From Chitinophaga arvensicola (GTDB lineage Bacteria; Bacteroidota; Bacteroidia; Chitinophagales; Chitinophagaceae): DNA of 64,000 nucleotides. Under the pieces are notes generated by a model. The model worked only from the letters and a program-made list of their open reading frames with translations. It was not told where the DNA came from and made no database searches. The DNA lies in assembly GCF_900110835.1 (NCBI RefSeq), contig NZ_FOJG01000001.1, forward strand, positions 941,022-1,005,021. The letters are read 5' to 3'. Position 1 is the first letter of the stretch. Each line of letters starts with the position of its first letter. This document shows positions 1-8,668 of the stretch, piece by piece. A program made the translations under genes and the position numbers.

Positions 1-1680
1 ATAAAAACAAAGATCACGCTCGGCGTATTGTTCCTCTACATCATGCTATTGGTGGTGAGTATACTGGGCTATTACTATCTGAACCGCCTGAACGAAAAGG
101 CGAAATTTATCCTGAAGGATAACTATGAATCGCTGGAGTATTCCAAGAATATGCTGGTGGCTTTGGAAGACCTGCCCGCCCACCGTGCAGCGGCGATGCA
201 AACATTTTCCCTTAACCTCAGCAGGCAACAGGCCAACGTAACGGAGCGGGGAGAAAAAGATGCGACTGCAGCAGTAGCCCGCATCTTTGTGTTGTTACAG
301 AAAGATTCTACAGTAGATGTCAGCGCGATTAAAAAGAACATCTATACCATTATGGATCTTAACATGGCAGCGATTGTGGGGAAGAATGAAAAGGTAAAGA
401 AAACGGCAGATAACGCCCTGCTTTATATTGCTATCATCAGCGGACTGTGTTTCGTACTCGGCTTTACCTTTGTGTATAATTTCCCGGGGTATATCGCCAA
501 CCCTATCCATGCGCTCACAGAAGGGATCAAAGGCATTGCCAACAAGCAATACAGCAAACGGTTGTACTTCAAAACCGGTGATGAATTCGGCGATCTGGCT
601 ACAGCTTTTAATACCATGGCACAGCGGCTCGATGAATATGAGCATAGCAACCTGGCGCGGATTATGTTTGAAAAACAACGTGCAGAAGCCGTGATCAGCA
701 GTCTGAAAGATGCTACCATCGGGTTTGACGTCAATAACATTATCCTGTTTGCTAATACCCCTGCTTTGCAGTTGCTCAATATACCCGAAAAAGAACTGAT
801 CGGACAGGCAGCCGGCGATATTTCCAAGCGCAACGACCTGCTGCGTTTCCTGATTAATACCGCCGAAACAGCACCACTCAAAATAGTGGTCGATGGCAAA
901 GAGTGTTTCTTTACCCGTGAAACAACGGATATAAAACATGAAGAAAAGCGTATAGGCTACGTCGTTATTCTGAGAAATATTACCACTTTCAAAGAACAGG
1001 ATATTGCCAAAACACACTTTATCGCCACCATTTCACATGAACTGAAAACGCCGCTGGCCGCATCTGACTTCAGTATCAAGTTACTGGAAGATGAAAGGAC
1101 CGGCACGCTTAGTACCGAGCAAAAAGAATTGGTGGACAGTCTTAAACAGGACAACCGGCGCATGATCAAAATTGTGAGTGAATTGCTGGACCTGTCGCAG
1201 GTAGAAAGCGGAAATATACAGCTGCAGCCACAACCCGTGGCGGCGTTGAATATTGTGCAATACGCCATGGATACCGTACAAAAACAGGCCGCACAACGGG
1301 AAATTAACATCCGCACCCAGGTGTCGGATACCTTACCTAAAGTATTGGCGGATGTGGAGAAGACTGCGTGGGTGCTGGTAAACCTGCTCACCAATGCGAT
1401 CCGTTATTCTGCGCATGGATCAGCCATTGATCTAACGGTAACGCCTACTGGCACAGAGATGCTGTCTTTTGTAGTACAGGATTATGGAAAAGGTATCCCG
1501 GAAGCCTTCCGGGGCAAAATCTTTGAACGTTTTTTCCAGGTACCCGGTATGAAAGGACAGGGAAATGGGCTGGGACTGGCTATTTCAAAGGAATTTATAG
1601 AGGCGCAGGGCGGCATTATCGGTGTGAATAGCGAAGAAGGAAAAGGCAGCCAGTTTTATTTCACATTGCCGGAAGCATAA
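1..1680 (+). CDS. Sensor histidine kinase (TM-HAMP-PAS-HisKA-HATPase), 5' end cut by window edge
   Basis: Membrane sensor kinase of a two-component system; no response regulator gene is adjacent. The frame is open back to base 1 and already reads as the start of a membrane helix, so the true start is probably only a few codons outside the window; TTG 28 and ATG 43 are internal alternatives. Order seen: TM helix, a helical extracytoplasmic stretch of about 110 residues, second TM near residue 135-155, HAMP, PAS (about 215-320), HisKA with the phospho-acceptor His in FIATISHELKTPL, then HATPase with N box NLLTNAIRYS, G1 DYGKGIP and G2 GNGLGLAI. All catalytic boxes look intact. It converges on the next gene with only 4 bp between the stops. 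The ligand cannot be told from sequence. Confidence 0.93.
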   Translation: MKTKITLGVLFLYIMLLVVSILGYYYLNRLNEKAKFILKDNYESLEYSKNMLVALEDLPAHRAAAMQTFSLNLSRQQANVTERGEKDATAAVARIFVLLQKDSTVDVSAIKKNIYTIMDLNMAAIVGKNEKVKKTADNALLYIAIISGLCFVLGFTFVYNFPGYIANPIHALTEGIKGIANKQYSKRLYFKTGDEFGDLATAFNTMAQRLDEYEHSNLARIMFEKQRAEAVISSLKDATIGFDVNNIILFANTPALQLLNIPEKELIGQAAGDISKRNDLLRFLINTAETAPLKIVVDGKECFFTRETTDIKHEEKRIGYVVILRNITTFKEQDIAKTHFIATISHELKTPLAASDFSIKLLEDERTGTLSTEQKELVDSLKQDNRRMIKIVSELLDLSQVESGNIQLQPQPVAALNIVQYAMDTVQKQAAQREINIRTQVSDTLPKVLADVEKTAWVLVNLLTNAIRYSAHGSAIDLTVTPTGTEMLSFVVQDYGKGIPEAFRGKIFERFFQVPGMKGQGNGLGLAISKEFIEAQGGIIGVNSEEGKGSQFYFTLPEA

Positions 1681-1684
1681 TAAA

Positions 1685-4645
1685 TTATTTTTCTCCTTCT
1701 ATTTCGTTGATGTGCGCTTTGATAAGGTGTACATGTTTAAAATAGATATCAGTTATTTCCCTGAGCCTGACGGGAATGGTATCAAGATTTTCTTCCCGCC
1801 GCGTATCCCGCTCAATGGTATGGGCTACGTCGGAGGCATATTGCATCCCTGCCATGTTCAGGTTGAATTTCATCTGGTGAGCCAGCATAAATAATGGTTC
1901 CCAGTTTTTTTCTTCCAGTAACCGTTTCATTTCGGTAAATTTTGCGGGTACACTGTCCAGCAATTCTTCCAGCAGTATTTTCACATGTTCCCGTTCGCCG
2001 GACATCATGCCGTAAACACTTGAAAAATTGAGTTCTGTGAGTGACGAAGTGGGATCTTCTTCCGCAAGAGGAGGATGCAGGACAGGCTGCTCTCCTACTC
2101 CTCTTAGAATTTTATGAAAGAGGTCTGCGCGTTCAAAAGGCTTGGAGACATATTCATTCATCCCCGCCTGCAGGCAGCGTTCTTTTTCTCCTTTAAGGGC
2201 GGAGGCGGTCATGGCGATCATATAGGTTTGTATACCTTTCTGACGGATGGCCTGGGTGGTCTGGTAGCCGTCCATTCCGGGCATTTGTATATCCATGATG
2301 ATGCAGTCGTATGATTTGTAATCCAGCATTTCGAGTGCTGATTTTCCGCTGTTCACGACATCAGTTCTGGCGCCGGCATTGCGGAGTGTATGAAATACAA
2401 CCTGTTGGTTGATATCGTCGTCTTCCACTACCAGTATAGTTTTTCCTTGCAGTGGTTTATCGCTGTGGTGCAGGTGTCCTTTGTCATCGTTACCAGTAAT
2501 AGCCGCGTTGTTGCGTACAAAAGGCAATTCAAAATAGAAGGTGGCACCTTCATTCAGGCGACTGTCTACCCGTATAAAGCCCTGTTGCAGGGTGATCAGT
2601 TCGCGTGTGATGGCAAGTCCCAGTCCGGTACCTCCAAATTTGCGGGTATTGTCGGCATGGGTTTGAGAGAAGCTCTGGAAGATCAGCTCATGTTGCGACG
2701 GATCGATGCCGATACCGGTATCTTTTATTTCGAAACCCAGTTGAAGTGTGGACGTTTCTTTATTTTCCTTTACCAGCGATACTTTCACCGTAATTTTTCC
2801 CGTGGGGGTGAATTTGATCGCATTTTCCACGAGGTTGGTAAGGATCTGGATCAGTCTTGTTTCATCGCCCAGCAGATATGCAGGGATATTGTTGTCGATT
2901 TCATCGAAGAAGGATAAGTCTTTTTGTTGCGCCTGCAGTTTTAGGGGGAACAGGGCGTTGTCTATCAGTTCATAGATATCGAACGGTTCTTGTAGCAGCA
3001 GGAGTTTGCCGGCTTTTATTTTGGAGAAGTCGAGGATTTCGTTGATGATGACCAGTAGCCGGTTGGCGGAAGTTTTGATGGCGCTGGTATATTCGAGTTG
3101 AAGGGATGATAGCTGGCTTTGCTGCATCAGGAGGTTTGTCATGCCGATGATACCGTTCATGGGCGTACGAATTTCGTGGCTCATATTGGCCAGGAACATT
3201 TCCTGTGCATTAATCGCTTCCTGTGCGAGGTTATTGGCATTCTCCACCGCGGTGATGTAATTCGTTTTTTCGGTGAAATCCTGTCCTATTCCGCAGATGC
3301 CGATCATTTCGCCTTCCGCATTGCGCAGGGGGAATTTTGTAATGAGAAAATGATAAACTTTACCGTTTACGGTATAGCTTTCCTCCGATTTCACGCGGGT
3401 ACCGGTAACTGCTACCTGTCGGTCCATTTCGGTGTAACGGTGTACCCAGTCGTAGGGCAGTTCGGCATCTGTTTTACCGATAATATCTTTTTTATCTCCT
3501 TCATGGATGTCGGAGAAGCGGTTATTGATCAGCAGGTATCTGCCGGGCATATCTTTGATAAACATCATCGAAGGCATAAAATCGAGGATAGCGTCGAGGC
3601 GTTTCTGGAGGTATAGTACCTGGTCTTCGCTGCGTTTTTCCTTATCGATATCCCGGACGATGCTTTGAAATTCTTTCACCTGGCCATCTTCACCGTAGAT
3701 CAGGGTGACCATTTGTTCCACCCATTTTTTGGCGCCTGATTTTGTAATAATTTCAAACTCCTGGAAGGTGTAGTCGTCGCGGGTTTTCACCTGGTTGCTG
3801 TAAAATGTATCCAGTCTTTGAAAGGTTTCATCATCGAGGAAGAGCGAGTAATGTTTGCCGATCAGTTCAGTATTCGTGTATCCGGTCATATCGGAAGCGC
3901 GTTTGCTGACAGCCGTGAAAATGCCATCCAGCCGCGATTTATAGAGGATCAGTTCTGTTTCTTCGGCCAGGCGCATGAAAGATTGTTCTCTTTTGTATAG
4001 TTGGTTGGCGCGGCTTTTCAGTTTTTTAAACAGCCGGTAAATGTAGCGTGATTCGCCGAGTAGCAGCACCAGCGTAAAGAGGCTGATGATGATGGTAGTC
4101 CAGAAAGAGTAGAGGGTGTAGGTATTATCTTTCCCGATGCGGGTGGCCAGTTTTGCCTGGTTTTCATGCAGGAAGTCCGTCACGCCTTTGCGGATGCTGT
4201 CTCTTAGCTGGGAGTTGAGGGGAGCGGTAATCATTTGCCTTGCCAGGGCGGGGTTTGCCGGGGCTGTTTCCAGGATCTGCTGTGTATAATTAATTTTTTT
4301 CCGGAGGATGTGATGATAATCGGTCAGTATTTTTTGTGCGGCTGTATCACCGGGCATACTGGCTATTACGGTGGTCAGGAGGTGAAGGATGCTATCCGGT
4401 AGCTGTGCGGTTCCTGCCGGAAGGCCGGATTGATCCATGAGCAGCATATCGCGGATACTGTTGGTATAATTGTTTTCCAGCAGGGCTATCAGTCTGACTT
4501 TATCATTCAGTGCGTTGGTCTGTATAATTGTTTCGGAGGCGCTTTTACTTCTTTTCTGCACCATCCATGCGTAGTAGCTAAACCCAATGAGCGCCATCAA
4601 TACCGCCAGGATTAATGCCAGAACTGTATTTAGGATTTTTTTCAT
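1685..4645 (-). CDS. Hybrid sensor histidine kinase with receiver and Hpt domains
   Basis: A 986-residue phosphorelay protein. Two membrane helices (about 5-27 and 178-198) flank a periplasmic helical sensor segment; then come two PAS/PAC domains, HisKA with NMSHEIRTPMNG, an HATPase domain with GTGLGLAI, a receiver whose phospho-acceptor Asp sits in CIIMDIQMPG, and a C-terminal Hpt-like helical domain. The Hpt motif reads AHQMKFNLNMAG where the family usually has AHxLKG, so the His is present but the following residues are unusual. The phosphate would run His to Asp to His within one chain and leave through an unlinked regulator. The start ATG is followed by a typical hydrophobic signal-anchor. 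Convergent with the preceding kinase. Confidence 0.93.
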   Translation of the reverse strand: MKKILNTVLALILAVLMALIGFSYYAWMVQKRSKSASETIIQTNALNDKVRLIALLENNYTNSIRDMLLMDQSGLPAGTAQLPDSILHLLTTVIASMPGDTAAQKILTDYHHILRKKINYTQQILETAPANPALARQMITAPLNSQLRDSIRKGVTDFLHENQAKLATRIGKDNTYTLYSFWTTIIISLFTLVLLLGESRYIYRLFKKLKSRANQLYKREQSFMRLAEETELILYKSRLDGIFTAVSKRASDMTGYTNTELIGKHYSLFLDDETFQRLDTFYSNQVKTRDDYTFQEFEIITKSGAKKWVEQMVTLIYGEDGQVKEFQSIVRDIDKEKRSEDQVLYLQKRLDAILDFMPSMMFIKDMPGRYLLINNRFSDIHEGDKKDIIGKTDAELPYDWVHRYTEMDRQVAVTGTRVKSEESYTVNGKVYHFLITKFPLRNAEGEMIGICGIGQDFTEKTNYITAVENANNLAQEAINAQEMFLANMSHEIRTPMNGIIGMTNLLMQQSQLSSLQLEYTSAIKTSANRLLVIINEILDFSKIKAGKLLLLQEPFDIYELIDNALFPLKLQAQQKDLSFFDEIDNNIPAYLLGDETRLIQILTNLVENAIKFTPTGKITVKVSLVKENKETSTLQLGFEIKDTGIGIDPSQHELIFQSFSQTHADNTRKFGGTGLGLAITRELITLQQGFIRVDSRLNEGATFYFELPFVRNNAAITGNDDKGHLHHSDKPLQGKTILVVEDDDINQQVVFHTLRNAGARTDVVNSGKSALEMLDYKSYDCIIMDIQMPGMDGYQTTQAIRQKGIQTYMIAMTASALKGEKERCLQAGMNEYVSKPFERADLFHKILRGVGEQPVLHPPLAEEDPTSSLTELNFSSVYGMMSGEREHVKILLEELLDSVPAKFTEMKRLLEEKNWEPLFMLAHQMKFNLNMAGMQYASDVAHTIERDTRREENLDTIPVRLREITDIYFKHVHLIKAHINEIEGEK

Positions 4646-4687
4646 GCGAAGATTTTCAACGACTCATTAAAAGCTTTGGCAGGGGTT

Positions 4688-4864
4688 ATGGCCTTAATGA
4701 TGGATTATTTATTCAAATTAGGATATTTTGCGCCAATATTGTTATTCATCTTGTTCAATATCCGGAGGGGGCATCAGGAAAAGATTATAGTGGTCAATAT
4801 CTGTTTTTCTGTTACTTTCGGCCTGTCGATGTATTATCTGGTGAATGTTTTTGCAATATTTTAA
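4688..4864 (+). CDS. Possible small two-helix membrane protein
   Basis: A 58-codon frame from ATG 4688 (TTG 4676 in the same frame would add four residues) to TAA 4864. The translation begins with a hydrophobic stretch including YFAPILLFILFN, then a basic turn (IRRGHQEK), then a second hydrophobic stretch ending at the stop. It fills the gap between the divergent hybrid kinase and the barrel-protein gene. I do not recognise the family, and a hydrophobic frame of this size can occur by chance in AT-rich DNA, so this is only a candidate. Confidence 0.33.
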   Translation: MALMMDYLFKLGYFAPILLFILFNIRRGHQEKIIVVNICFSVTFGLSMYYLVNVFAIF

Positions 4865-4868
4865 CCAA

Positions 4869-4896
4869 TTGGGTTACAATCATTCCATTATATTTG
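4869..4896 (+). promoter_or_regulatory. Bacteroidota-type promoter for the barrel-protein gene
   Basis: A -7 box TATATTTG at 4889-4896 matches the Bacteroidota consensus TAnnTTTG, with TTG at 4869-4871 in the -33 region (17 bp spacing, slightly short). It lies 33 bp before the ATG at 4930, which fits an independent promoter for that gene. Confidence 0.5.
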
Positions 4897-4929
4897 CCTA
4901 ATATTCTTTTTCCTAAGTATGTATAATAT

Positions 4930-5634
4930 ATGAAGAAAATAATTTTTACCCTTGGTCTGATAGCTGTTTCTATTGGAGTTTTTGCACAGGATGGCGGCTC
5001 ACCGATGAATAAAGCGGTTAATAAAGTTACCCATTCCAATGACTTTTTGATGATACAGTTGTCGTACGATGGCTGGGCAGGTGCGCCTGACAGTATTAAA
5101 AGCGGCCTTAACAGGGGTTTTAATGTTGCCCTGATGTATGACTTCCCGTTCAAGAAATCCAAAATGAGTCTGGCGGCGGGTTTAGGTGTCAGCACCAGTG
5201 GTGTTTATCTGAAAGATCACTATATGGACATACAGGGAAAGCTGAATCCTAACCAGGTATCTTTCCCGACCACGAACGCTAAGAAGAGCAAAGTGGCCAC
5301 TACTTACCTGGAAATTCCTATTGAATTACGGTATCGCAGTGTGCCGGACAATGCCAACAAAGGTTTCAAAGCCGCTATTGGTGTGAAAGTAGGTGCCCTG
5401 GTAGACGCACATACGAAATTGAAATACACCGGCGCCAATGGCAGCAAGGATATTGATAAAGATGCCAACAGGGGATTCTTTAATCCATGGCGCTTTTCTG
5501 CAACAGCCCGTGTAGGTTATGGTAACTTCGCCCTGTTTGGTGCGTATTCCCTGAATCCATTGCTGAAAGACAATAACAGCAATAATCTGGATATCAGACC
5601 TTACTCTATCGGTATTGCTTTAAGCGGATTGTAA
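4930..5634 (+). CDS. Outer-membrane beta-barrel protein (porin/PorT-like family)
   Basis: 234 residues. The N-terminus is a clear Sec signal peptide (MKKIIFTLGLIAVSIGVFAQ) with cleavage after the AQ. The mature part alternates polar and hydrophobic residues with frequent aromatic and glycine positions, as in 8- to 10-strand barrels of the Bacteroidota outer-membrane beta-barrel family, and ends in a short hydrophobic strand. It has its own promoter at 4869-4896 and a strong terminator right after the stop, so it is monocistronic. Substrate and role are unknown; it may be structural or adhesive rather than a channel. Confidence 0.8.
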   Translation: MKKIIFTLGLIAVSIGVFAQDGGSPMNKAVNKVTHSNDFLMIQLSYDGWAGAPDSIKSGLNRGFNVALMYDFPFKKSKMSLAAGLGVSTSGVYLKDHYMDIQGKLNPNQVSFPTTNAKKSKVATTYLEIPIELRYRSVPDNANKGFKAAIGVKVGALVDAHTKLKYTGANGSKDIDKDANRGFFNPWRFSATARVGYGNFALFGAYSLNPLLKDNNSNNLDIRPYSIGIALSGL

Positions 5635-5656
5635 TCGCCTCCGGGCTTTATATAAG

Positions 5657-5690
5657 AAAACGGCCATGGTTTCTACACCATGGCCGTTTT
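5657..5690 (+). terminator. Rho-independent terminator
   Basis: Perfect 13-bp inverted repeat (arms 5657-5669 and 5678-5690, loop of 8) followed by a T-rich stretch, 23 bp after the barrel-protein stop codon. The A-rich left flank means it could also work for the opposite strand. Confidence 0.85.
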
Positions 5691-5715
5691 TATTTTTGTG
5701 AGATGATATTATGAA

Positions 5716-5736
5716 CGGGGCGCCACTGGCGCCCCG
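5716..5736 (-). terminator. GC-rich hairpin after the enoyl-CoA hydratase gene
   Basis: Perfect 9-bp GC-rich inverted repeat (5716-5724 and 5728-5736, loop of 3) that begins 13 bp past the stop of the leftward hydratase gene. The T tract on the minus strand is weak, so termination efficiency is uncertain. Confidence 0.55.
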
Positions 5737-5749
5737 TATTATTTATCGG

Positions 5750-6526
5750 TTATTCGCCCTTGAACACCGGCTTCCTTTTTTCGAGGAAAGCCTGTATCCC
5801 TTCTGCGTTATCGGCCGAGTTGCCGGCAATATCCTGGCAATAGGCTTCATACTCGAGTACTTCATCGAGGTTATCGGTCATGCCTTTGGTCAGCATTTTC
5901 TTCATCAGTGCAATGGCCTTCGTAGGTGCGGCAGCGTAGTAGGCGGCTTCCGTCTGCACGGCGGCATCCAGTTCAGCTGCGGGTACTACTTTGTTGACCA
6001 GTCCCAGTTTCAGTGCTTCCGCCGCAGGAATCTTGCTGGCTTTGGTGGCCAGTTCAAAGGCGCGGTGGTAGCCTACGGTGCGGGGCAGGAAATACGAGGA
6101 GCCCGAATCCAGCACCAGTGCGATATTCACAAATATTTCTATCATGGTGGCTTCTTCGCTGGCAATGATCAGGTCGCAGGCCAGTGCGATGGAGCAGCCC
6201 GCGCCGGCCGCTACGCCATTGAGCCGGCAGATTACCGGTTTAGGCATATTGCGGATGGCGCGTATAATCGGATTATAGCGTTTGCGCAGCGATTCGCTCA
6301 GGTCGCGTTTCCCGGACTCCATAGATGCCTTGAGGTCCTGACCACTGCTGAATGCTTTCCCGGCGCCTGTCAGCACTACCACTCTCACTGCCGGATCTTT
6401 TTCTGCCGTTTTCAATGCGTCCTGCAGTTCATAGCTGAGTGGGTCATTGAAGGCGTTGTATACTTCAGGTCTGTTTAAAGTGATGGTCGCAATGCCATCC
6501 TGGATATCCAATAATAAAGCAGCCAT
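5750..6526 (-). CDS. Enoyl-CoA hydratase/isomerase (crotonase family)
   Basis: 258 residues, the normal crotonase length. The first oxyanion-hole segment appears as GKAFSSGQDLKAS and the second as NGVAAGAGCSIALACDLIIA. The SGQDL version is common in the PaaG/PaaB branch (ring-opened phenylacetyl-CoA isomerase) but also in generic enoyl-CoA hydratases, and no paa genes are nearby, so only the family call is safe. Cytosolic. It follows the S9 peptidase gene in the same direction with about 21 bp between them, so the two may share a transcript. Confidence 0.9.
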   Translation of the reverse strand: MAALLLDIQDGIATITLNRPEVYNAFNDPLSYELQDALKTAEKDPAVRVVVLTGAGKAFSSGQDLKASMESGKRDLSESLRKRYNPIIRAIRNMPKPVICRLNGVAAGAGCSIALACDLIIASEEATMIEIFVNIALVLDSGSSYFLPRTVGYHRAFELATKASKIPAAEALKLGLVNKVVPAAELDAAVQTEAAYYAAAPTKAIALMKKMLTKGMTDNLDEVLEYEAYCQDIAGNSADNAEGIQAFLEKRKPVFKGE

Positions 6527-6547
6527 GGTAATGTGGTTAATAGTGAA

Positions 6548-8575
6548 TTACAGGGTTTCTTTCAGCCAGTTAAAGAACTCACGCTGCCATGCGAGGGCAT
6601 TCTGTGGTTTCAGTACCCAGTGGTTTTCTTCCGGGAAATAGAGCAGTTTGCTTTTGATCCCTTTCAGTTGTGCCAGCTGGAAGGCCTGTAAGCCCTGCTC
6701 GATAGGTACGCGGAAGTCGATACCGCCCTGGATAATGAGGATAGGCGTATTCCATTTATTGGCGTATTCACTTGGATTGAAATGCTTGTAGGCATTGGCA
6801 TTCGCCGGATCCCAGTAAGCGCCGATGTCCCAGTTGGCGAACCACAGTTCTTCGGTGGTACCGTACCAGCTTTTCAGGTCAAACAAGCCATCATGCGCGA
6901 TAAAGCTTTTGAAGCGGTTTTCATGAACGCCGGCCAGCATATACACGGAGTAGCCGCCGTAACTGGCGCCTACCGCCCCGAGGCGGGATTTATCTACATA
7001 ACTTTCTTTGCTCACATCATCAATGGCGCTCAGGTAATCTTTGATCGGCTGACCGCCCCAGTCTTTACTGATGGAAGCGTTCCATTCTACGCCATGACCC
7101 GGCATGCCTCTTCTGTTGGGCGCTACCACGATGTACCCCTGGGAAGCCATCAGCTGGAAGTTCCAGCGGTAGGAATAAAACTGGGAAACAGCCGACTGAG
7201 GGCCGCCCTGGCAGTACAGCAGGGTTGGATATTTTTTAGCAGGATCAAAGTCCGGCGGGAAGATCACCCAGGTGAGCATATCTTTTCCGTCGGTTGTTTT
7301 TACCCAGCGTTTTTCAATTTTGCACATGCCTATTTTATCGTAGCTGGCTTTGTTGACACTGGTAAGCGGTGTTACAGCGCCTTTTTGCAGGTCTACGGTA
7401 AACAGTTCTGCGGCATGATTCATATCCGTGCGGGATACTACGAGGGTATTGCCGGATTGGGCCAGCATATCGTTGATATCAAAATCGCCGGTGGTCACCT
7501 GGCGTATATGCTTCTCCGTTGTTTGTGCGATATTTTTCTGCAGGGAAATTTCCAGCAGCTGTTCGGTACCTTTTATCACAGCGAGGAAGTAGATCTTTTT
7601 GCCGTCGTTGCTGAAGCGGGAAGAAGCGGCGGTGCCATCCCAGCCTTTGGTGAGGTTGGTGATAGTGCCGGTAGCGCGGTCCATGATGATCACATCATTT
7701 TTATCTGCTTCGTAGCCGTCGCGGGCCATGCTTAACCAGGTGAGGTATTTGCCGTCGGGGCTGAAGGTGGGTGATACATCGTAGCCCATCATTCCTTGTG
7801 ACAGGTTGCGGGTGGCTTTGGTATCGAGATTATATTCGTAGATGTCGGTATTGGTGCTGATAGCGTACTCTTTCCCGTATTTCTTTTTACAAACATAGAT
7901 CACGCTCTTTCCGTCCTGGCTCCAGATCATGTCTTCAGGGCCACCGGAGGGCATCTGCGGACAATCATACGGTTCTTCCGCCATGATATCTATGGGAGTG
8001 CCTACTTCGCCATTGTTATACGTGGCATAGAACACATGTGAGAAATTGCCATCTTCCCAGGTATCCCAGTGGCGGTAGTTGAGGTTATCATAGATCTGTA
8101 CGTTGGATTTGGTGAGATCTGGGTAATGATCGCTGCCGGAGATCTTTTTTACTTTTACTTCTTTCGAAAACAGGATATGTTTTCCATCGGGGGAAATGCG
8201 GATATTCTGCATACCGCCGTCTACATTGGTTTTCTGCACCGGATTGGAGCCATCGGTATTCATTTCATACCATTGTCCTTTCAGGGAAAAGCCAATTTTA
8301 TTACCGGGTAAAACGGCTACATCGCCCTCTGCTCCTGGTGTTTGGGTCAGTTGCTTTGGAGTGCCGCCTGCCAGTGGGATCGCGTATAGGTTTTTTTCGC
8401 CTTTATTTTCTGCTATATTGATCTGAGATACGCCATAGATAACGGTTTTGCCGTCAGCACTCAGCGCCTCTCCACTTACCCGACCCAGTTGCCATAGCAA
8501 TTCGGGTGTCATCTTATCCTGGGCTACTGCCATAGTTGATATTAATAGTCCTGTCAGTAAAAAAGGTTTATACAT
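6548..8575 (-). CDS. S9 family peptidase (dipeptidyl/acylaminoacyl peptidase type)
   Basis: 675 residues from the ATG at 8575. The frame extends 104 codons further upstream, but that stretch overlaps the divergent hflX start and lacks domain character, whereas the chosen Met begins a clear signal peptide (MYKPFLLTGLLISTMAVAQ). The middle is a WD40-like beta-propeller with repeats such as ISPDGKHILF and FSPDGKYLTW. The C-terminal alpha/beta hydrolase shows the nucleophile elbow GASYGGYS, the Asp in GGIDFRVP and the His in EENHWVLK, so the catalytic triad is complete. The protein should act in the periplasm and cut short peptides. The 93-bp gap to hflX holds promoters for both directions. Confidence 0.93.
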   Translation of the reverse strand: MYKPFLLTGLLISTMAVAQDKMTPELLWQLGRVSGEALSADGKTVIYGVSQINIAENKGEKNLYAIPLAGGTPKQLTQTPGAEGDVAVLPGNKIGFSLKGQWYEMNTDGSNPVQKTNVDGGMQNIRISPDGKHILFSKEVKVKKISGSDHYPDLTKSNVQIYDNLNYRHWDTWEDGNFSHVFYATYNNGEVGTPIDIMAEEPYDCPQMPSGGPEDMIWSQDGKSVIYVCKKKYGKEYAISTNTDIYEYNLDTKATRNLSQGMMGYDVSPTFSPDGKYLTWLSMARDGYEADKNDVIIMDRATGTITNLTKGWDGTAASSRFSNDGKKIYFLAVIKGTEQLLEISLQKNIAQTTEKHIRQVTTGDFDINDMLAQSGNTLVVSRTDMNHAAELFTVDLQKGAVTPLTSVNKASYDKIGMCKIEKRWVKTTDGKDMLTWVIFPPDFDPAKKYPTLLYCQGGPQSAVSQFYSYRWNFQLMASQGYIVVAPNRRGMPGHGVEWNASISKDWGGQPIKDYLSAIDDVSKESYVDKSRLGAVGASYGGYSVYMLAGVHENRFKSFIAHDGLFDLKSWYGTTEELWFANWDIGAYWDPANANAYKHFNPSEYANKWNTPILIIQGGIDFRVPIEQGLQAFQLAQLKGIKSKLLYFPEENHWVLKPQNALAWQREFFNWLKETL

Positions 8576-8641
8576 GATATCGAAAGGTTGTTTTGGATCG
8601 GGTAAATGTAGGAAGAAATGGCTTAGCGAGTAAATTCTCTG

Positions 8642-8649
8642 TAAATTTG
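8642..8649 (+). promoter_or_regulatory. Promoter -7 box for hflX
   Basis: TAAATTTG matches TAnnTTTG exactly. It lies 20 bp before the proposed TTG start of hflX, which would give a very short leader. A clear TTG -33 box is not seen. Confidence 0.4.
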
Positions 8650-8668
8650 CTCCAAATTCTGAAATAAC

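Noticed and set aside
295-1017. 240-codon open frame antisense to the first histidine kinase
   Set aside because: It is the mirror of a conserved kinase frame, has no domain character, and arises from codon bias of the real gene.
5711-7735. Long plus-strand open frames opposite the hydratase and S9 peptidase genes
   Set aside because: The minus-strand genes carry complete catalytic motifs; the opposite frames have no recognisable features.
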